Source of the DNA: Tritrichomonas foetus | Taxonomy: Eukaryota > Parabasalia > Tritrichomonadida > Tritrichomonadidae | Direction of reading: 5' to 3' | DNA: 60,641 nucleotides | Assembly: GCA_001839685.1 (NCBI GenBank) | Contig: MLAK01000603.1 | Coordinates: 1 to 60,641, forward strand | Part shown: positions 38,001-46,536 of the stretch, one piece after another | How positions within the stretch are numbered: the stretch's first letter is position 1 | How the letters are laid out: each line of letters begins with the position of its first letter | The notes under the pieces: model-generated | What the model was told of the DNA's origin: nothing | Databases searched by the model: none | Seen by the model: the letters and a program-made list of their open reading frames with translations, nothing else | Program-made: the position numbers and the translations under genes

Positions 38001-41000
38001 TATTTAATAAACATCGTGGGATTCGAAGGGTTTCAAAAGAAATAATAAACTTTCTCCCGATTGATGCCCAACAGTCGATCATTTTCCCCCTTATTGAAAA
38101 TTCTTGTAGTAATACAAATTGTAAAGAATTCTTTGAAATTGTAACTGAACTTGCAAGCAGTGTAGATAATGACCAAGAATTATTTAAGTCACTAATTAAC
38201 ACCTTTTATTTGAAATTTAGGCTTCCTACAACATCAAACCCAATAGATAAATTAGAATTTGAGACTCCATCAATTGATTTTGCGAATGGTTTAGTTGATG
38301 CAATAATTGTCCTCATAAATCGAATTAATAGTATTCCACAAGAAGATGTAAATAAACTTTTCTGGTTTATTATTGATAATATAATGCTAAATGGTATAAA
38401 ATACTATCCTTTGCCGCAAAATTACTTTTCTTTACTCACAAATCTAATGCAAAAAGATCCAAAAATGTCCAAAGAATTAATTGCAAAATTAGATCAAATT
38501 GATTTCTCTGCTAGTATTTCAAATTTATCGAGTGTTTCACAAAATGTTACATTGTCAAATGATCGCCATTATGCTGGTCTTCGAAACCTTGGAGCAACAT
38601 GCTACATAAATGCAACTTTACAACAATTTTTCCATATTCCAGAAGTCCGATCTATTTTCCTTTCCGTAGATCTCCTAAAAAATAACAAATTAGATGAAAA
38701 TAACAATATTTCTTCTGATGTTACCAAAAAAGAAGATAATTGGGCTTTACAATTACAAAAAGTATATGCAAATTTGTTATATTTTCCATCATCGTATGTT
38801 GATCCGTCTTGTTTTATAAATCTTTGGAGAAGCTGGGACGGTGAATTAATTAATCCACATGAACAACAAGATGCAGTTGAATTTCTTCAAATGTTTCTTG
38901 ATCGTTTGGAAACTGAGATTCCTGAAGTTGCCAGTTTATTCAAAGGTGAAATCGCATATAATGTTGTAGGGGTTTCGAAAGAATTTTCCAATGAAACTGT
39001 TGAAAATTTCGTCACTTTTTCGCTTGAAGTAAAAGATCATGTTTCAGTAGCTGATTCATTAAATACATTTTTAATTCCTGATCGTTTTGATGATTATTTG
39101 GTTGATGGCGAAGGAAAAATCGCTGTTGAAAGATACGCTCATGTTCGAAAAGCTCCCAAATTATTAATAATTCATCTAAAAAGATTCGAGTATAACTTGC
39201 TCACAAGTGTTCGAGAAAAAGTGAATGATAGGTATGTATTCCATTCTGAACTTGATTTTACATCAGTTATGGAAGATACTTCTACACCTGTTTTTTATGA
39301 TCTAACTGGAATTGTGATTCACATGGGCTCGGCACAGGGTGGACATTATGTTTCTCATATTTTAACAAAAGAAAACGCATGGTATACGTTTAACGATGAA
39401 AATGTTTCCCAAATTAACATAAATCGACTCATTAATTCATCATATGGTGGATATGATTATGCAGACACCTGGGATGAAACATTGAAAAAATTAATCACCA
39501 CAAAAGTTCCAAAAAATGGAAATGCATATTTACTTTTCTATAGGAAACGTAGCAATTCTCCACTTCATTCGCCAAAAAATCAACTTTCACCAAAGACATC
39601 ACCATTTTCATCAACTACATCTCTATCTCCAAAATCATCACCAAAAACTAAAAATACGTTGAATTATTCCACTATTATTAACAAATACATTTTTGATGAA
39701 CTGTTAATTGATATAAAAAATATTTTATATCAAAATGTATTCTTAAATTCATCTTTCATCAAATTTATAAATAATATGAATTTTGATGATAGCTCTTCAT
39801 ACTACTTCCTTTATAATTTCCTTGTAATATGTTTTCGAAATATTAACGACTATTCAATTATTTCAAACTTAATTGAAAAATGTAATACAATTATGAATTC
39901 TGAGTTTTCTTCCTTCATTTTGGAACAACATTCAAATTTCTATTCATTTTGTCTTCTCAACTCGGAAAAAAAGACTCGAAGGTTATATATAAATTTATTA
40001 GAAAATGCAATATCGATTTCTTCTGAAAACGATCAAGACTCATTCATGAATTATTATTTGAATACAATTTTAGAAAGAGGTGATGAAATAATGAATCAAT
40101 GGTGTAATTTTGATGAATTTTTCCATCCTCTTCGTTGTTTGACGAATCGAAATACAGAAACGTGGGCACCAATTCTATTTAATTTTCTTTTAACGTCAGT
40201 CATTGAATATGCAGAAACTCATAAGCAATTGGAAGTTCTCAAATCCATCAATTTATCATCAATTTTCGAAATTTTGGAAATTATTATCTCACAAAGAAAT
40301 CTATTCGACGGATTTTCGGCACAAGTTGTGGATGCCTCATTCTTAACTTCTTATCTTTGTTCGAAGAAGCATTCAGAACAATTCATTAATTTTGTAACAT
40401 CCTTCAAAATTAATCCAATTACCATTTTTAAAATGATTTCAAAAGAACTCAATACTTCATCAGCAGCTGGATTTTTCGTTTTGCAACTTTTTTATGATGA
40501 AGGTGCCGAAGTTATTATTCAATATGTTCGTTCGAAATCTAACGGTTTTATTGAATCATTTCTTGAAAATGTGACAGATAGGATTTTGGTTTATGGAGGT
40601 TCTTTTGGAGAGAAAATATTGAATTTCATGAAACCTTTAATTATTGAATATTTATTATCAAAGGAAAAACCCCTTCGAATAACGATGCTTGATTTTCTTG
40701 AAGCTGCTCAAATTGAACATAATTTATTATTTGATCTTTTATTTAATGAATTGAATTCTGTTATAAAAGTAGTTAATTCTGTTGCATATGATATTACACA
40801 GAGTTTATTATATAATCAGAAATATGTTTATTATGTACCAACAGCTGAATATTTTGATTTAATGAAAAAGTGTGTCATTATGGGGAATTTGCAACAAGTA
40901 GTTGTAGACAATTCACAAGTATTTATTAATGCTATGCATAAATTTGGGAAATTACAACTGAATCCAAACTATCCACGATTCCATTTATTAGAATTTCTTT

Positions 41001-42289
41001 GTGAAACTGTTGATTCAAACCATCTTGACGACTTTTTCAAAGAAGCATCAGTTGTCACATTTTTTGATTGTTTTGTTTCATTAAAACCAAACAATGATCC
41101 AAACGTCTTCCGTAACATCTTGAATTTCATACCAATATCAGAAATCGAAACATTCTTCAAACATCAACTTTATTCATGCTTGACTAAAGTGATTTTTTAT
41201 GAACCAGAAAATGGATTGATTTTCTCGAATTTTGTTTTACGTCTTTCACACCCAGGAAACTGGAACCAAATTACATCAGTTCTTTGGGAACGTGAAAATT
41301 TCCAACGATCTATCAATAAAGAATTAATAACCTATATTAAATTAAGTCACGCTTTAATCAAAAAGTTCCCTCAATCTTCGACATTATTCTACAACATTGG
41401 ATTAGTTCCAATTACTATACGATCAATAGAAATGAGTATCAAAGGAAAAGAACCAAGAAGATCAATTTTATCACCATTTTTAGCTAATTTACTTTCGGTT
41501 TTTAATGAAGCTTATTACTCAGAAAACCGAGGAAAATCATCATTCTTCGGAAGAAACTACATCGATGCCTTATTAATGGAATATGATAATCGACTTCATG
41601 TTTATGATATATTTAATTCTACAAAATTTGACGCGAGTGGTGGCTACTGCCGTCTTCTCCAATCATATTTAACACTTTCTCCAGCACCAGCTTCACAAGT
41701 ATTCAATTTAATCATTGCTGAATCGAAAGGATATTTACGAAAAGTGCCTAAAAATGCTCAAAAGCGTGCGGCATCACTTCTCGCATGTGTTTGCAAATTG
41801 AATCTTCATAATAAGTCATTATTGAATATAATTATAAGAGAAATCGGCTGTGTTAATTCTGTTGAATCGTTTCAAATCATGTGTATGTCGCTTTTTGATG
41901 TTGCCAAAGAAAAAAGCGCTAAAATAGAATTAGCCAAGGCTTGCACTGATTTCATTTTGAGAAATTCTGATTCAAAAATTTTCATTGGATTAACAAAATC
42001 ACTTCTATTAAAAATTGGAGAAGAAAATCATCAACACGTCAAAATTTGGGTTGATAAAGCTTCTGAATTGCTCGAAAAAGTTTTGTTTGAAAAAGTAGAT
42101 GAAAAGTTTAATTCTGAGGTAGCCAATTTATTAACTTTTGTTTTAGATTGTTCAAAAAAATTTAACGTTTCGCCAACCAAGATTCGAATTCCACAATCAA
42201 CTGAAGAAAAAGTTGCTGTAATTCAATTAGATAATGGCGTAGCTGCATTTGATATTATCAATCGTCTTTATTTGAATCAGGATAGCTAG
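35054..42289 (+). CDS. Giant ubiquitin carboxyl-terminal hydrolase (USP9X/USP34-like)
   Basis: This 2411-residue protein is helical over most of its length, in HEAT/ARM-like style. A ubiquitin-like segment lies near residues 685-735. The catalytic USP (C19) domain spans about 1174-1500: G-L-R-N-L-G-A-T-C-Y-I-N carries the nucleophile Cys (about 1182), Q-Q-D-A-V-E-F-L follows, and G-G-H-Y-V-S and F-N-D-E-N-V supply His and Asn/Asp. L-L-I-I-H-L-K-R-F and A-Y-L-L-F-Y are also present. A Ser/Pro-rich insert (S-P-K-x-S-P) follows the domain. Such large USPs trim ubiquitin from membrane and signalling substrates. The protease appears active. No frameshift or stop was seen over 7.2 kb. Confidence 0.93.
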   Translation: MKNLSPQNFQIWQSEVLAYLADSSYNSKIFAPIVEIINDIRTKKTIRQPFAQFTELFLENLAADAIPIILKTVAPTEQLDSYYSQLLKLFSTLIPSTIALDYPRFIESAVTIVTSSKSPFFSQTFTEYFGATHAFSPHHQSCLRMIATPIFVQQIDFYISQEFIDIHRIYLIFVILAEIHRFLDMRTLNDFLSKTLERLKFEYSNFNDKQIRNIKEKQLNCIFSNFQIVCTDQKKKRVMEHLQTQFNIKLIKSGLLSKQYNGIKSLRSMLFQSYSSTPTLCNYINKENLIDYLLQNMHHELAKDFVFIFREMLKNGKVTQLQIKQFWIIFIRQHPSTIDNFLEAWANFIVGLPLSHSSVVANVIIEVDEYPDVVLTLLSKKHLKMDKIQSKKIFDRISEIYLDENSEISAENKRLILTTLPIVIPQSKKFRQEIQNKCLKFIESNQNLDYSMVVLKEILTNLTPEMSRIYFSTIINMVSIDTTQYLDLILRILCNLKGTLSDDEFFKLEKVTKPLFLDNCEKITQFYCQLISNNTLTTEMIYNIFKEIVNYGKTKELNDTILTFIEFLFPKLNFPQIFYDSANRIIGIKSLIRCVGLFELWDLLFHTCNQSLINYLVTLYSLNNEHGSFYQFIQHCESQINTKGALQALITLIHCVEDGINKDFLNIYPNRFLSDYEYYNINLTGDCIMNIRIANDISTESFFSQVALLLNTNRQSLTFYYNDQYMHNDVKLENDMTIRITIHKINGNAANQQPRQIQPSALPSVLIHNSPISRSIYSIMISNDPILSPLALELLSLVPNLAFESTLLKCTDINWSVYLLTDSPHLFLYRSNMIGNEILNHDYGWLNNFLTTNGATTFIEIALRSNELSNESNQISTLNSNNSSNPDNDNDFSEFKFSLKDQIHLLKICKLITEHEHWMLYESEILSQIVNDELVKSIMQISIKAEGKELISLSLYMVSKITYFNSELIIKDNNLHQLMSKTLFNKHRGIRRVSKEIINFLPIDAQQSIIFPLIENSCSNTNCKEFFEIVTELASSVDNDQELFKSLINTFYLKFRLPTTSNPIDKLEFETPSIDFANGLVDAIIVLINRINSIPQEDVNKLFWFIIDNIMLNGIKYYPLPQNYFSLLTNLMQKDPKMSKELIAKLDQIDFSASISNLSSVSQNVTLSNDRHYAGLRNLGATCYINATLQQFFHIPEVRSIFLSVDLLKNNKLDENNNISSDVTKKEDNWALQLQKVYANLLYFPSSYVDPSCFINLWRSWDGELINPHEQQDAVEFLQMFLDRLETEIPEVASLFKGEIAYNVVGVSKEFSNETVENFVTFSLEVKDHVSVADSLNTFLIPDRFDDYLVDGEGKIAVERYAHVRKAPKLLIIHLKRFEYNLLTSVREKVNDRYVFHSELDFTSVMEDTSTPVFYDLTGIVIHMGSAQGGHYVSHILTKENAWYTFNDENVSQININRLINSSYGGYDYADTWDETLKKLITTKVPKNGNAYLLFYRKRSNSPLHSPKNQLSPKTSPFSSTTSLSPKSSPKTKNTLNYSTIINKYIFDELLIDIKNILYQNVFLNSSFIKFINNMNFDDSSSYYFLYNFLVICFRNINDYSIISNLIEKCNTIMNSEFSSFILEQHSNFYSFCLLNSEKKTRRLYINLLENAISISSENDQDSFMNYYLNTILERGDEIMNQWCNFDEFFHPLRCLTNRNTETWAPILFNFLLTSVIEYAETHKQLEVLKSINLSSIFEILEIIISQRNLFDGFSAQVVDASFLTSYLCSKKHSEQFINFVTSFKINPITIFKMISKELNTSSAAGFFVLQLFYDEGAEVIIQYVRSKSNGFIESFLENVTDRILVYGGSFGEKILNFMKPLIIEYLLSKEKPLRITMLDFLEAAQIEHNLLFDLLFNELNSVIKVVNSVAYDITQSLLYNQKYVYYVPTAEYFDLMKKCVIMGNLQQVVVDNSQVFINAMHKFGKLQLNPNYPRFHLLEFLCETVDSNHLDDFFKEASVVTFFDCFVSLKPNNDPNVFRNILNFIPISEIETFFKHQLYSCLTKVIFYEPENGLIFSNFVLRLSHPGNWNQITSVLWERENFQRSINKELITYIKLSHALIKKFPQSSTLFYNIGLVPITIRSIEMSIKGKEPRRSILSPFLANLLSVFNEAYYSENRGKSSFFGRNYIDALLMEYDNRLHVYDIFNSTKFDASGGYCRLLQSYLTLSPAPASQVFNLIIAESKGYLRKVPKNAQKRAASLLACVCKLNLHNKSLLNIIIREIGCVNSVESFQIMCMSLFDVAKEKSAKIELAKACTDFILRNSDSKIFIGLTKSLLLKIGEENHQHVKIWVDKASELLEKVLFEKVDEKFNSEVANLLTFVLDCSKKFNVSPTKIRIPQSTEEKVAVIQLDNGVAAFDIINRLYLNQDS

Positions 42290-42723
42290 TTATTAATTTA
42301 TTGTTTTTATTTATAGACTAAATTTTTATATTATTTCGAATTCTCTCTACTTCTATTTTATTTTTTAAAATTCCTTTATATGATTCCAAAAGAAATGTGT
42401 CACTACGATGAGCAGTCTACAATTTTGGTAATAACATTGTGTACCAAAGTCATCTTATCAAACAATGCATCTTGATTTTCACAATGATTTCATTTATCGA
42501 GGATCTGTGATTCACAGAATTCTTATCAATTATTCACAATTGGAATTTCCAACTCTATTTCTCAAAATAAAATAAAATAATAATAATAAAACTAATTAAT
42601 TCACGAATACATAATTTTTTTATTTTTGACATAATAAGTTACTTTCGATTTACTATTTTATTTAAAAACCTTGCATAAATAAGATATTTTCGAAGTATAT
42701 TATAAATAAATCAGGCTTTTATG
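42290..42723. other. Convergent 3' spacer
   Basis: This AT-rich spacer has simple (TAA)-type runs near 42575. No gene was recognised. Confidence 0.4.
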
Positions 42724-44544
42724 TCATTCAGATTTCATTTTGTCAACATTAGACTGTGATAACTTGGTAACCAAAAAAACAACAAATATAATAAAGGTGG
42801 ACAATGGAATGAGATGAAATTGAATCGTTATTTGAAAAATAGGCGGGTTATTTCTATCATGTCCATATGTATGCCAGAAAAAGATACCAATAAGGAGTAA
42901 AAAAATATTATATACTATATCAAAAAATAATGATATATCCATATCATTAAATTTCAATAAAATAAATAAATTCAATAGAGATATTAATATATATGAAATA
43001 TATGTATACGAAAAGAAAAATGAAAATATATCAAATGTTTTTTCACCATTATAATAAACACCAAAAAATGTATAAAAGCCAACATTTTGTTCTAGGTAAT
43101 AAACTCCGATTGGTAATATAAATGGAGATAGAATTAAAAAAATGAAAAATACTTTCCACGATAAATTAAATTGCTGTAAAATCTTTCCCATTGTTATTGG
43201 TCCTCCAAAAATTGTATGAATCCAAAATGATTTGTATTCAGATTTTGGAGGGTTATTTTTATTATTTAACCACTCAAAATGCCTTTGAAAAGATGAAAAG
43301 CAAGTGTTGGGTAATATTATCGTAATTAAAATGATGGCTATATATGTTCCTATAACACAAAAGTAAAACATAACTACTTTCCCTGATAACTCAACAAAAA
43401 CATATTCAGTAAAAGGTCCAACAGGAACACCAATTGAAAATTCACAAGTTTCATTTAAATCTCCAGAAATTTGAATTTTATAATTTCCTGGCTTCAAACG
43501 AACATTCATAGAATATAAAGACATTTCTTCATTTACACCAATTTTCCTTTGAAAACTTAATTTTCCGTTAATATCTCCAGAAACATAAAAGTCTTTTGCA
43601 TTTGAAGTTAATGAAACAACACGAATTTGGAAATATTCATCATTAAAAATTCTTGTTGAAATTTTATTAGGTGTTGGTGATGCGAGAATCGCAAGCTTTG
43701 TTTGATTTTGATAATACATATGATAATTTATTCTTTGATTATCAATTGACAAAATACCAAATCCATCCTGTTCAAGTAATGCCGTTGATGTTAATTCAAT
43801 AATATTACCAAAATGACTTGAATCAAATCTTTTTGTTGGATGGGTGTGCCCTGTTAACATTGCATAAATATTATATTTAGGATCGTTCAGGATTTCTTTT
43901 AAGTTTCTTTTAGTTTTTGTAGATTTTACGCTTTCTAATGGAAAAATGTTCACTGTTGCATAATGCATAGTAAAAATTGTGATATTTATATTTTCATTGT
44001 TAGTTTCATCAAGTGCTTCTTCTAAAGCATCAAGTTCTTCGGTATATAGAGGAATCACAAAGTGCAAAGAAGTGTGCCCAGTTGGGAAATGAATTGGTGA
44101 AAAAGCAATAATTCTTACATTATTTTTGATATAAGTTTGAACATAAAAATTATCTTTCATTTTCTGATAATTTACAAAATATTTAAGATGTTCATCAGGG
44201 AAATAGATTCGTGCACCAGTATCATGATTTCCTAATACTTCAATTAAGTCATTTTGTGGAAATTTTGTTTCCTCTATTGTTTTTCGATACAAAATGAAGT
44301 GTCCTTCATTGGGATATGCTGGTGTCCAAATTGATGGTCCTTCGATATTATCAGTAATATCACCAGAAAGAATAGTATAAAGTGGTTTAACTTTTTCTTT
44401 AATGAACAGAAAAGTTTCATTTATTCTTTTCAATGCCTCAGGGTGTGATGGTGAAAAATGCAAATCAGACATTTGAGCAAGCCATATTGGATTTTCTTGT
44501 GGATCAAATTTTTTTGCCGAAAAATCAACAGGAATCTCATTCAC
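42724..44544 (-). CDS. TMEM62-like metallophosphoesterase with C-terminal membrane domain, 5' end unresolved
   Basis: The supported part is 606 residues. A calcineurin-like phosphoesterase domain shows S-D-L-H (near 27), S-G-D-I-T-D, L-G-N-H-D, T-M-H-Y and T-G-H-T-H, all five metal-binding blocks. A beta-rich segment (about 300-385) follows, then about five membrane helices (about 390-600). The frame begins here at a GTG and runs open upstream to about 44738 without any in-frame ATG. That upstream stretch encodes a hydrophobic helix (W-I-S-L-H-L-I-H-F-I-I-I-T-S-F-F-P-I-F-F), just what the family carries before its catalytic domain. The true start is therefore farther upstream, probably across the intron candidate at 44730-44810. 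Confidence 0.85.
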   Translation of the reverse strand: MNEIPVDFSAKKFDPQENPIWLAQMSDLHFSPSHPEALKRINETFLFIKEKVKPLYTILSGDITDNIEGPSIWTPAYPNEGHFILYRKTIEETKFPQNDLIEVLGNHDTGARIYFPDEHLKYFVNYQKMKDNFYVQTYIKNNVRIIAFSPIHFPTGHTSLHFVIPLYTEELDALEEALDETNNENINITIFTMHYATVNIFPLESVKSTKTKRNLKEILNDPKYNIYAMLTGHTHPTKRFDSSHFGNIIELTSTALLEQDGFGILSIDNQRINYHMYYQNQTKLAILASPTPNKISTRIFNDEYFQIRVVSLTSNAKDFYVSGDINGKLSFQRKIGVNEEMSLYSMNVRLKPGNYKIQISGDLNETCEFSIGVPVGPFTEYVFVELSGKVVMFYFCVIGTYIAIILITIILPNTCFSSFQRHFEWLNNKNNPPKSEYKSFWIHTIFGGPITMGKILQQFNLSWKVFFIFLILSPFILPIGVYYLEQNVGFYTFFGVYYNGEKTFDIFSFFFSYTYISYILISLLNLFILLKFNDMDISLFFDIVYNIFLLLIGIFFWHTYGHDRNNPPIFQITIQFHLIPLSTFIIFVVFLVTKLSQSNVDKMKSE

Positions 44545-44729
44545 AACATTTGGGGATTGATGGAAAAATATTGGAAAGAAAGATGTAATGATTATAAAAT
44601 GAATAAGATGTAATGATATCCAACGAGAAAAAAAGTTTATGGCTTTTATTTTTTTGTACTTGACGAATAAAAGAAGTGAACTAATGTAAAAAAATTCAAT
44701 GAAATCATCAAATGGTATGCAAACTTTTT

Positions 44730-44810
44730 CTGTGTTTTAGTATTGAATAAGTAATTCAAAACTGTTGGCTTTTTTGTGAAGATAAATAGTCTGTTTAATT
44801 TTAAACATAC
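44730..44810 (-). other. Candidate trichomonad-type spliceosomal intron, 81 bases
   Basis: On the minus strand the segment starts GTATGT (44810-44805) and ends ACTAAAACACAG (44741-44730). The latter is one mismatch from the trichomonad branch-acceptor consensus ACTAACACACAG. It lies immediately upstream of a gene that lacks an ATG. A short exon from ATG at 44828 (M-N-K-I-K-N) would join K-K-F-A-Y-H. That frame meets a stop at 44646 unless a run of seven A (minus strand, 44655-44649) is one base short, after which it continues into the metallophosphoesterase frame. Confidence 0.5.
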
Positions 44811-44826
44811 ATTTTTGATTTTATTC

Positions 44827-46296
44827 ATGGAAAACTACTTTCCTCACGCAAATAGATTATACGATTCTGCATTTCTCGAATTCATCAGTAATACAAAGTA
44901 TGCGTGCGAATTTGAAAATTTAAAGATGCTAATTGATCCATCAATACCGCCCGATCAATGTGAGATCAAAGAATTTTTCCCGAAAGTCCCGTCACCAGCC
45001 TCACCTACTCCAAGGAAATCGATTCCCAAATCGCCAAGCAGCAATTCACGCAAATTGATGATCATTCGAAGATCGATCGGAGATTCGCTACCAATCGACA
45101 GTTTAAGAAATCTAGCAGCTATTCCAGTGTTCTACAATGTTCCTTCAACATCAACAAACGTCCTCAGGTCACTATATCCAGATGATTATGAATTAAATGC
45201 ATCAACCCTTTCTTCAATCTTCCAAACACATCTTGGAATTCCTTCATTCTTCACAGTTCCATTTATGGTTTCTCTTGACCCGACTTTGATTCAAACTCAT
45301 AAGCTAAAAATTCCTTATTCACTTTTCCTTAAATTTGCATGTGTCAAACTTGAAAATGCAACTCTACAAGAGAGAATATTCAGAATTTTACTTGGAAGTA
45401 ATAATAGAAACTATTTAATTCAAAGTGATTTTATTCCTTATGTCGCATCGCTTCTTCAGACGCATAAATCATTAAAATTCCTTGAAAATGAAGCAGCACT
45501 TCTTTCTTCATATACAAAATGCATCATCGCACGAATTTTTTACACACTTGATCCTGAATTTCGTGGAAGAATCTCCTTCAAAAATTTTGCGAATTCGAAT
45601 TTTTGTGATTGTTTAGTTGCAGTTGATAAAGCAGCGGATGTTTCTGATATTGCTGATTTCTTCAGTTATGAGCATTTTTATGTATTGTTTACAAAATTCT
45701 GGGAACTTGATACTGAAGAGACAGGAAAAATTGACATTGATATTCTCGCCACATATGATGATGGCAGGATTTCGAAAAATATTTGTAAAAGGCTTCTTCG
45801 ACAACTTCCATCACATCATGGTGATGATGAAATCAGCTTCACAGACTTTGTCTATTTCGTTTTGGCTGTTGAGGATAAAACAACAGATACTGCATTAAGG
45901 CTTTGGTATCATGTCTGTGATCTGGATGATGATGGAATTCTGTCAATGTATGAAATGAGGAAACTATATGCTGAGCAGAAAAAGAAAATGGTTGATAATG
46001 GAATGGATCCAGTTAGTTTCAAATTTGTGCTATCACAGATCTTAGATATGATTGGTGAAATTAAAGAGGGTGTTTCAATAACAAAACTGCATAATAGTGG
46101 AAAACAGGACACATTCTTTAATATATTAATTGATTTTAAGAAGTTTAATGAATGGGAATTCCGAGATCCACTATTTGAAATGAACATGAATGTCGCTTTC
46201 ACTGGAATGAAGCCATGGGATGTCTTTTGCCAGCTTCAGTACGCGAGATTGTCATCTTCACCTGATGATGATGATGAAAATGATACGATGATTTAG
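44827..46296 (+). CDS. PP2A regulatory subunit B'' (PPP2R3-like), EF-hand protein
   Basis: This is a 489-residue protein. The N-terminus has a Ser/Pro-rich stretch (about 57-80). The body matches B''/PR72/TONNEAU2-associated subunits: I-P-V-F-Y, I-P-S-F-F, F-F-S-Y-E-H-F-Y-V-L-F-T-K-F-W-E-L-D-T, I-S-F-T-D-F-V-Y-F-V-L-A-V-E-D-K, then R-L-W-Y-H-V-C-D-L-D-D-D-G-I-L-S-M-Y-E and R-D-P-L-F-E. The canonical EF-hand loop starts near Asp365; an earlier EF-hand (near 300) is degenerate. The subunit targets PP2A and gives it calcium response, often at centrosomes or basal bodies. The open frame extends upstream through a GTG, but the ATG at 44827 is the first. Confidence 0.92.
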   Translation: MENYFPHANRLYDSAFLEFISNTKYACEFENLKMLIDPSIPPDQCEIKEFFPKVPSPASPTPRKSIPKSPSSNSRKLMIIRRSIGDSLPIDSLRNLAAIPVFYNVPSTSTNVLRSLYPDDYELNASTLSSIFQTHLGIPSFFTVPFMVSLDPTLIQTHKLKIPYSLFLKFACVKLENATLQERIFRILLGSNNRNYLIQSDFIPYVASLLQTHKSLKFLENEAALLSSYTKCIIARIFYTLDPEFRGRISFKNFANSNFCDCLVAVDKAADVSDIADFFSYEHFYVLFTKFWELDTEETGKIDIDILATYDDGRISKNICKRLLRQLPSHHGDDEISFTDFVYFVLAVEDKTTDTALRLWYHVCDLDDDGILSMYEMRKLYAEQKKKMVDNGMDPVSFKFVLSQILDMIGEIKEGVSITKLHNSGKQDTFFNILIDFKKFNEWEFRDPLFEMNMNVAFTGMKPWDVFCQLQYARLSSSPDDDDENDTMI

Positions 46297-46536
46297 AACA
46301 TAACATATTTTTTCTATTCATGATAAATTTGTTAGATTGGAAATAGAGTAAACTCTCTTGATCTATATTTTCATTAATTTACTAATATGTTTTCTCCTCT
46401 ATTTTATCTATAAGTGATCTTGCTATGGTTTGTATGCAAATTTGAATCCATTCAAAAGGTATAGATATCGAAAGAATAGATAGATCATTTTTAATATAGC
46501 TTTATAGATAGATACAAAAACTTCTTATAAAGAACT

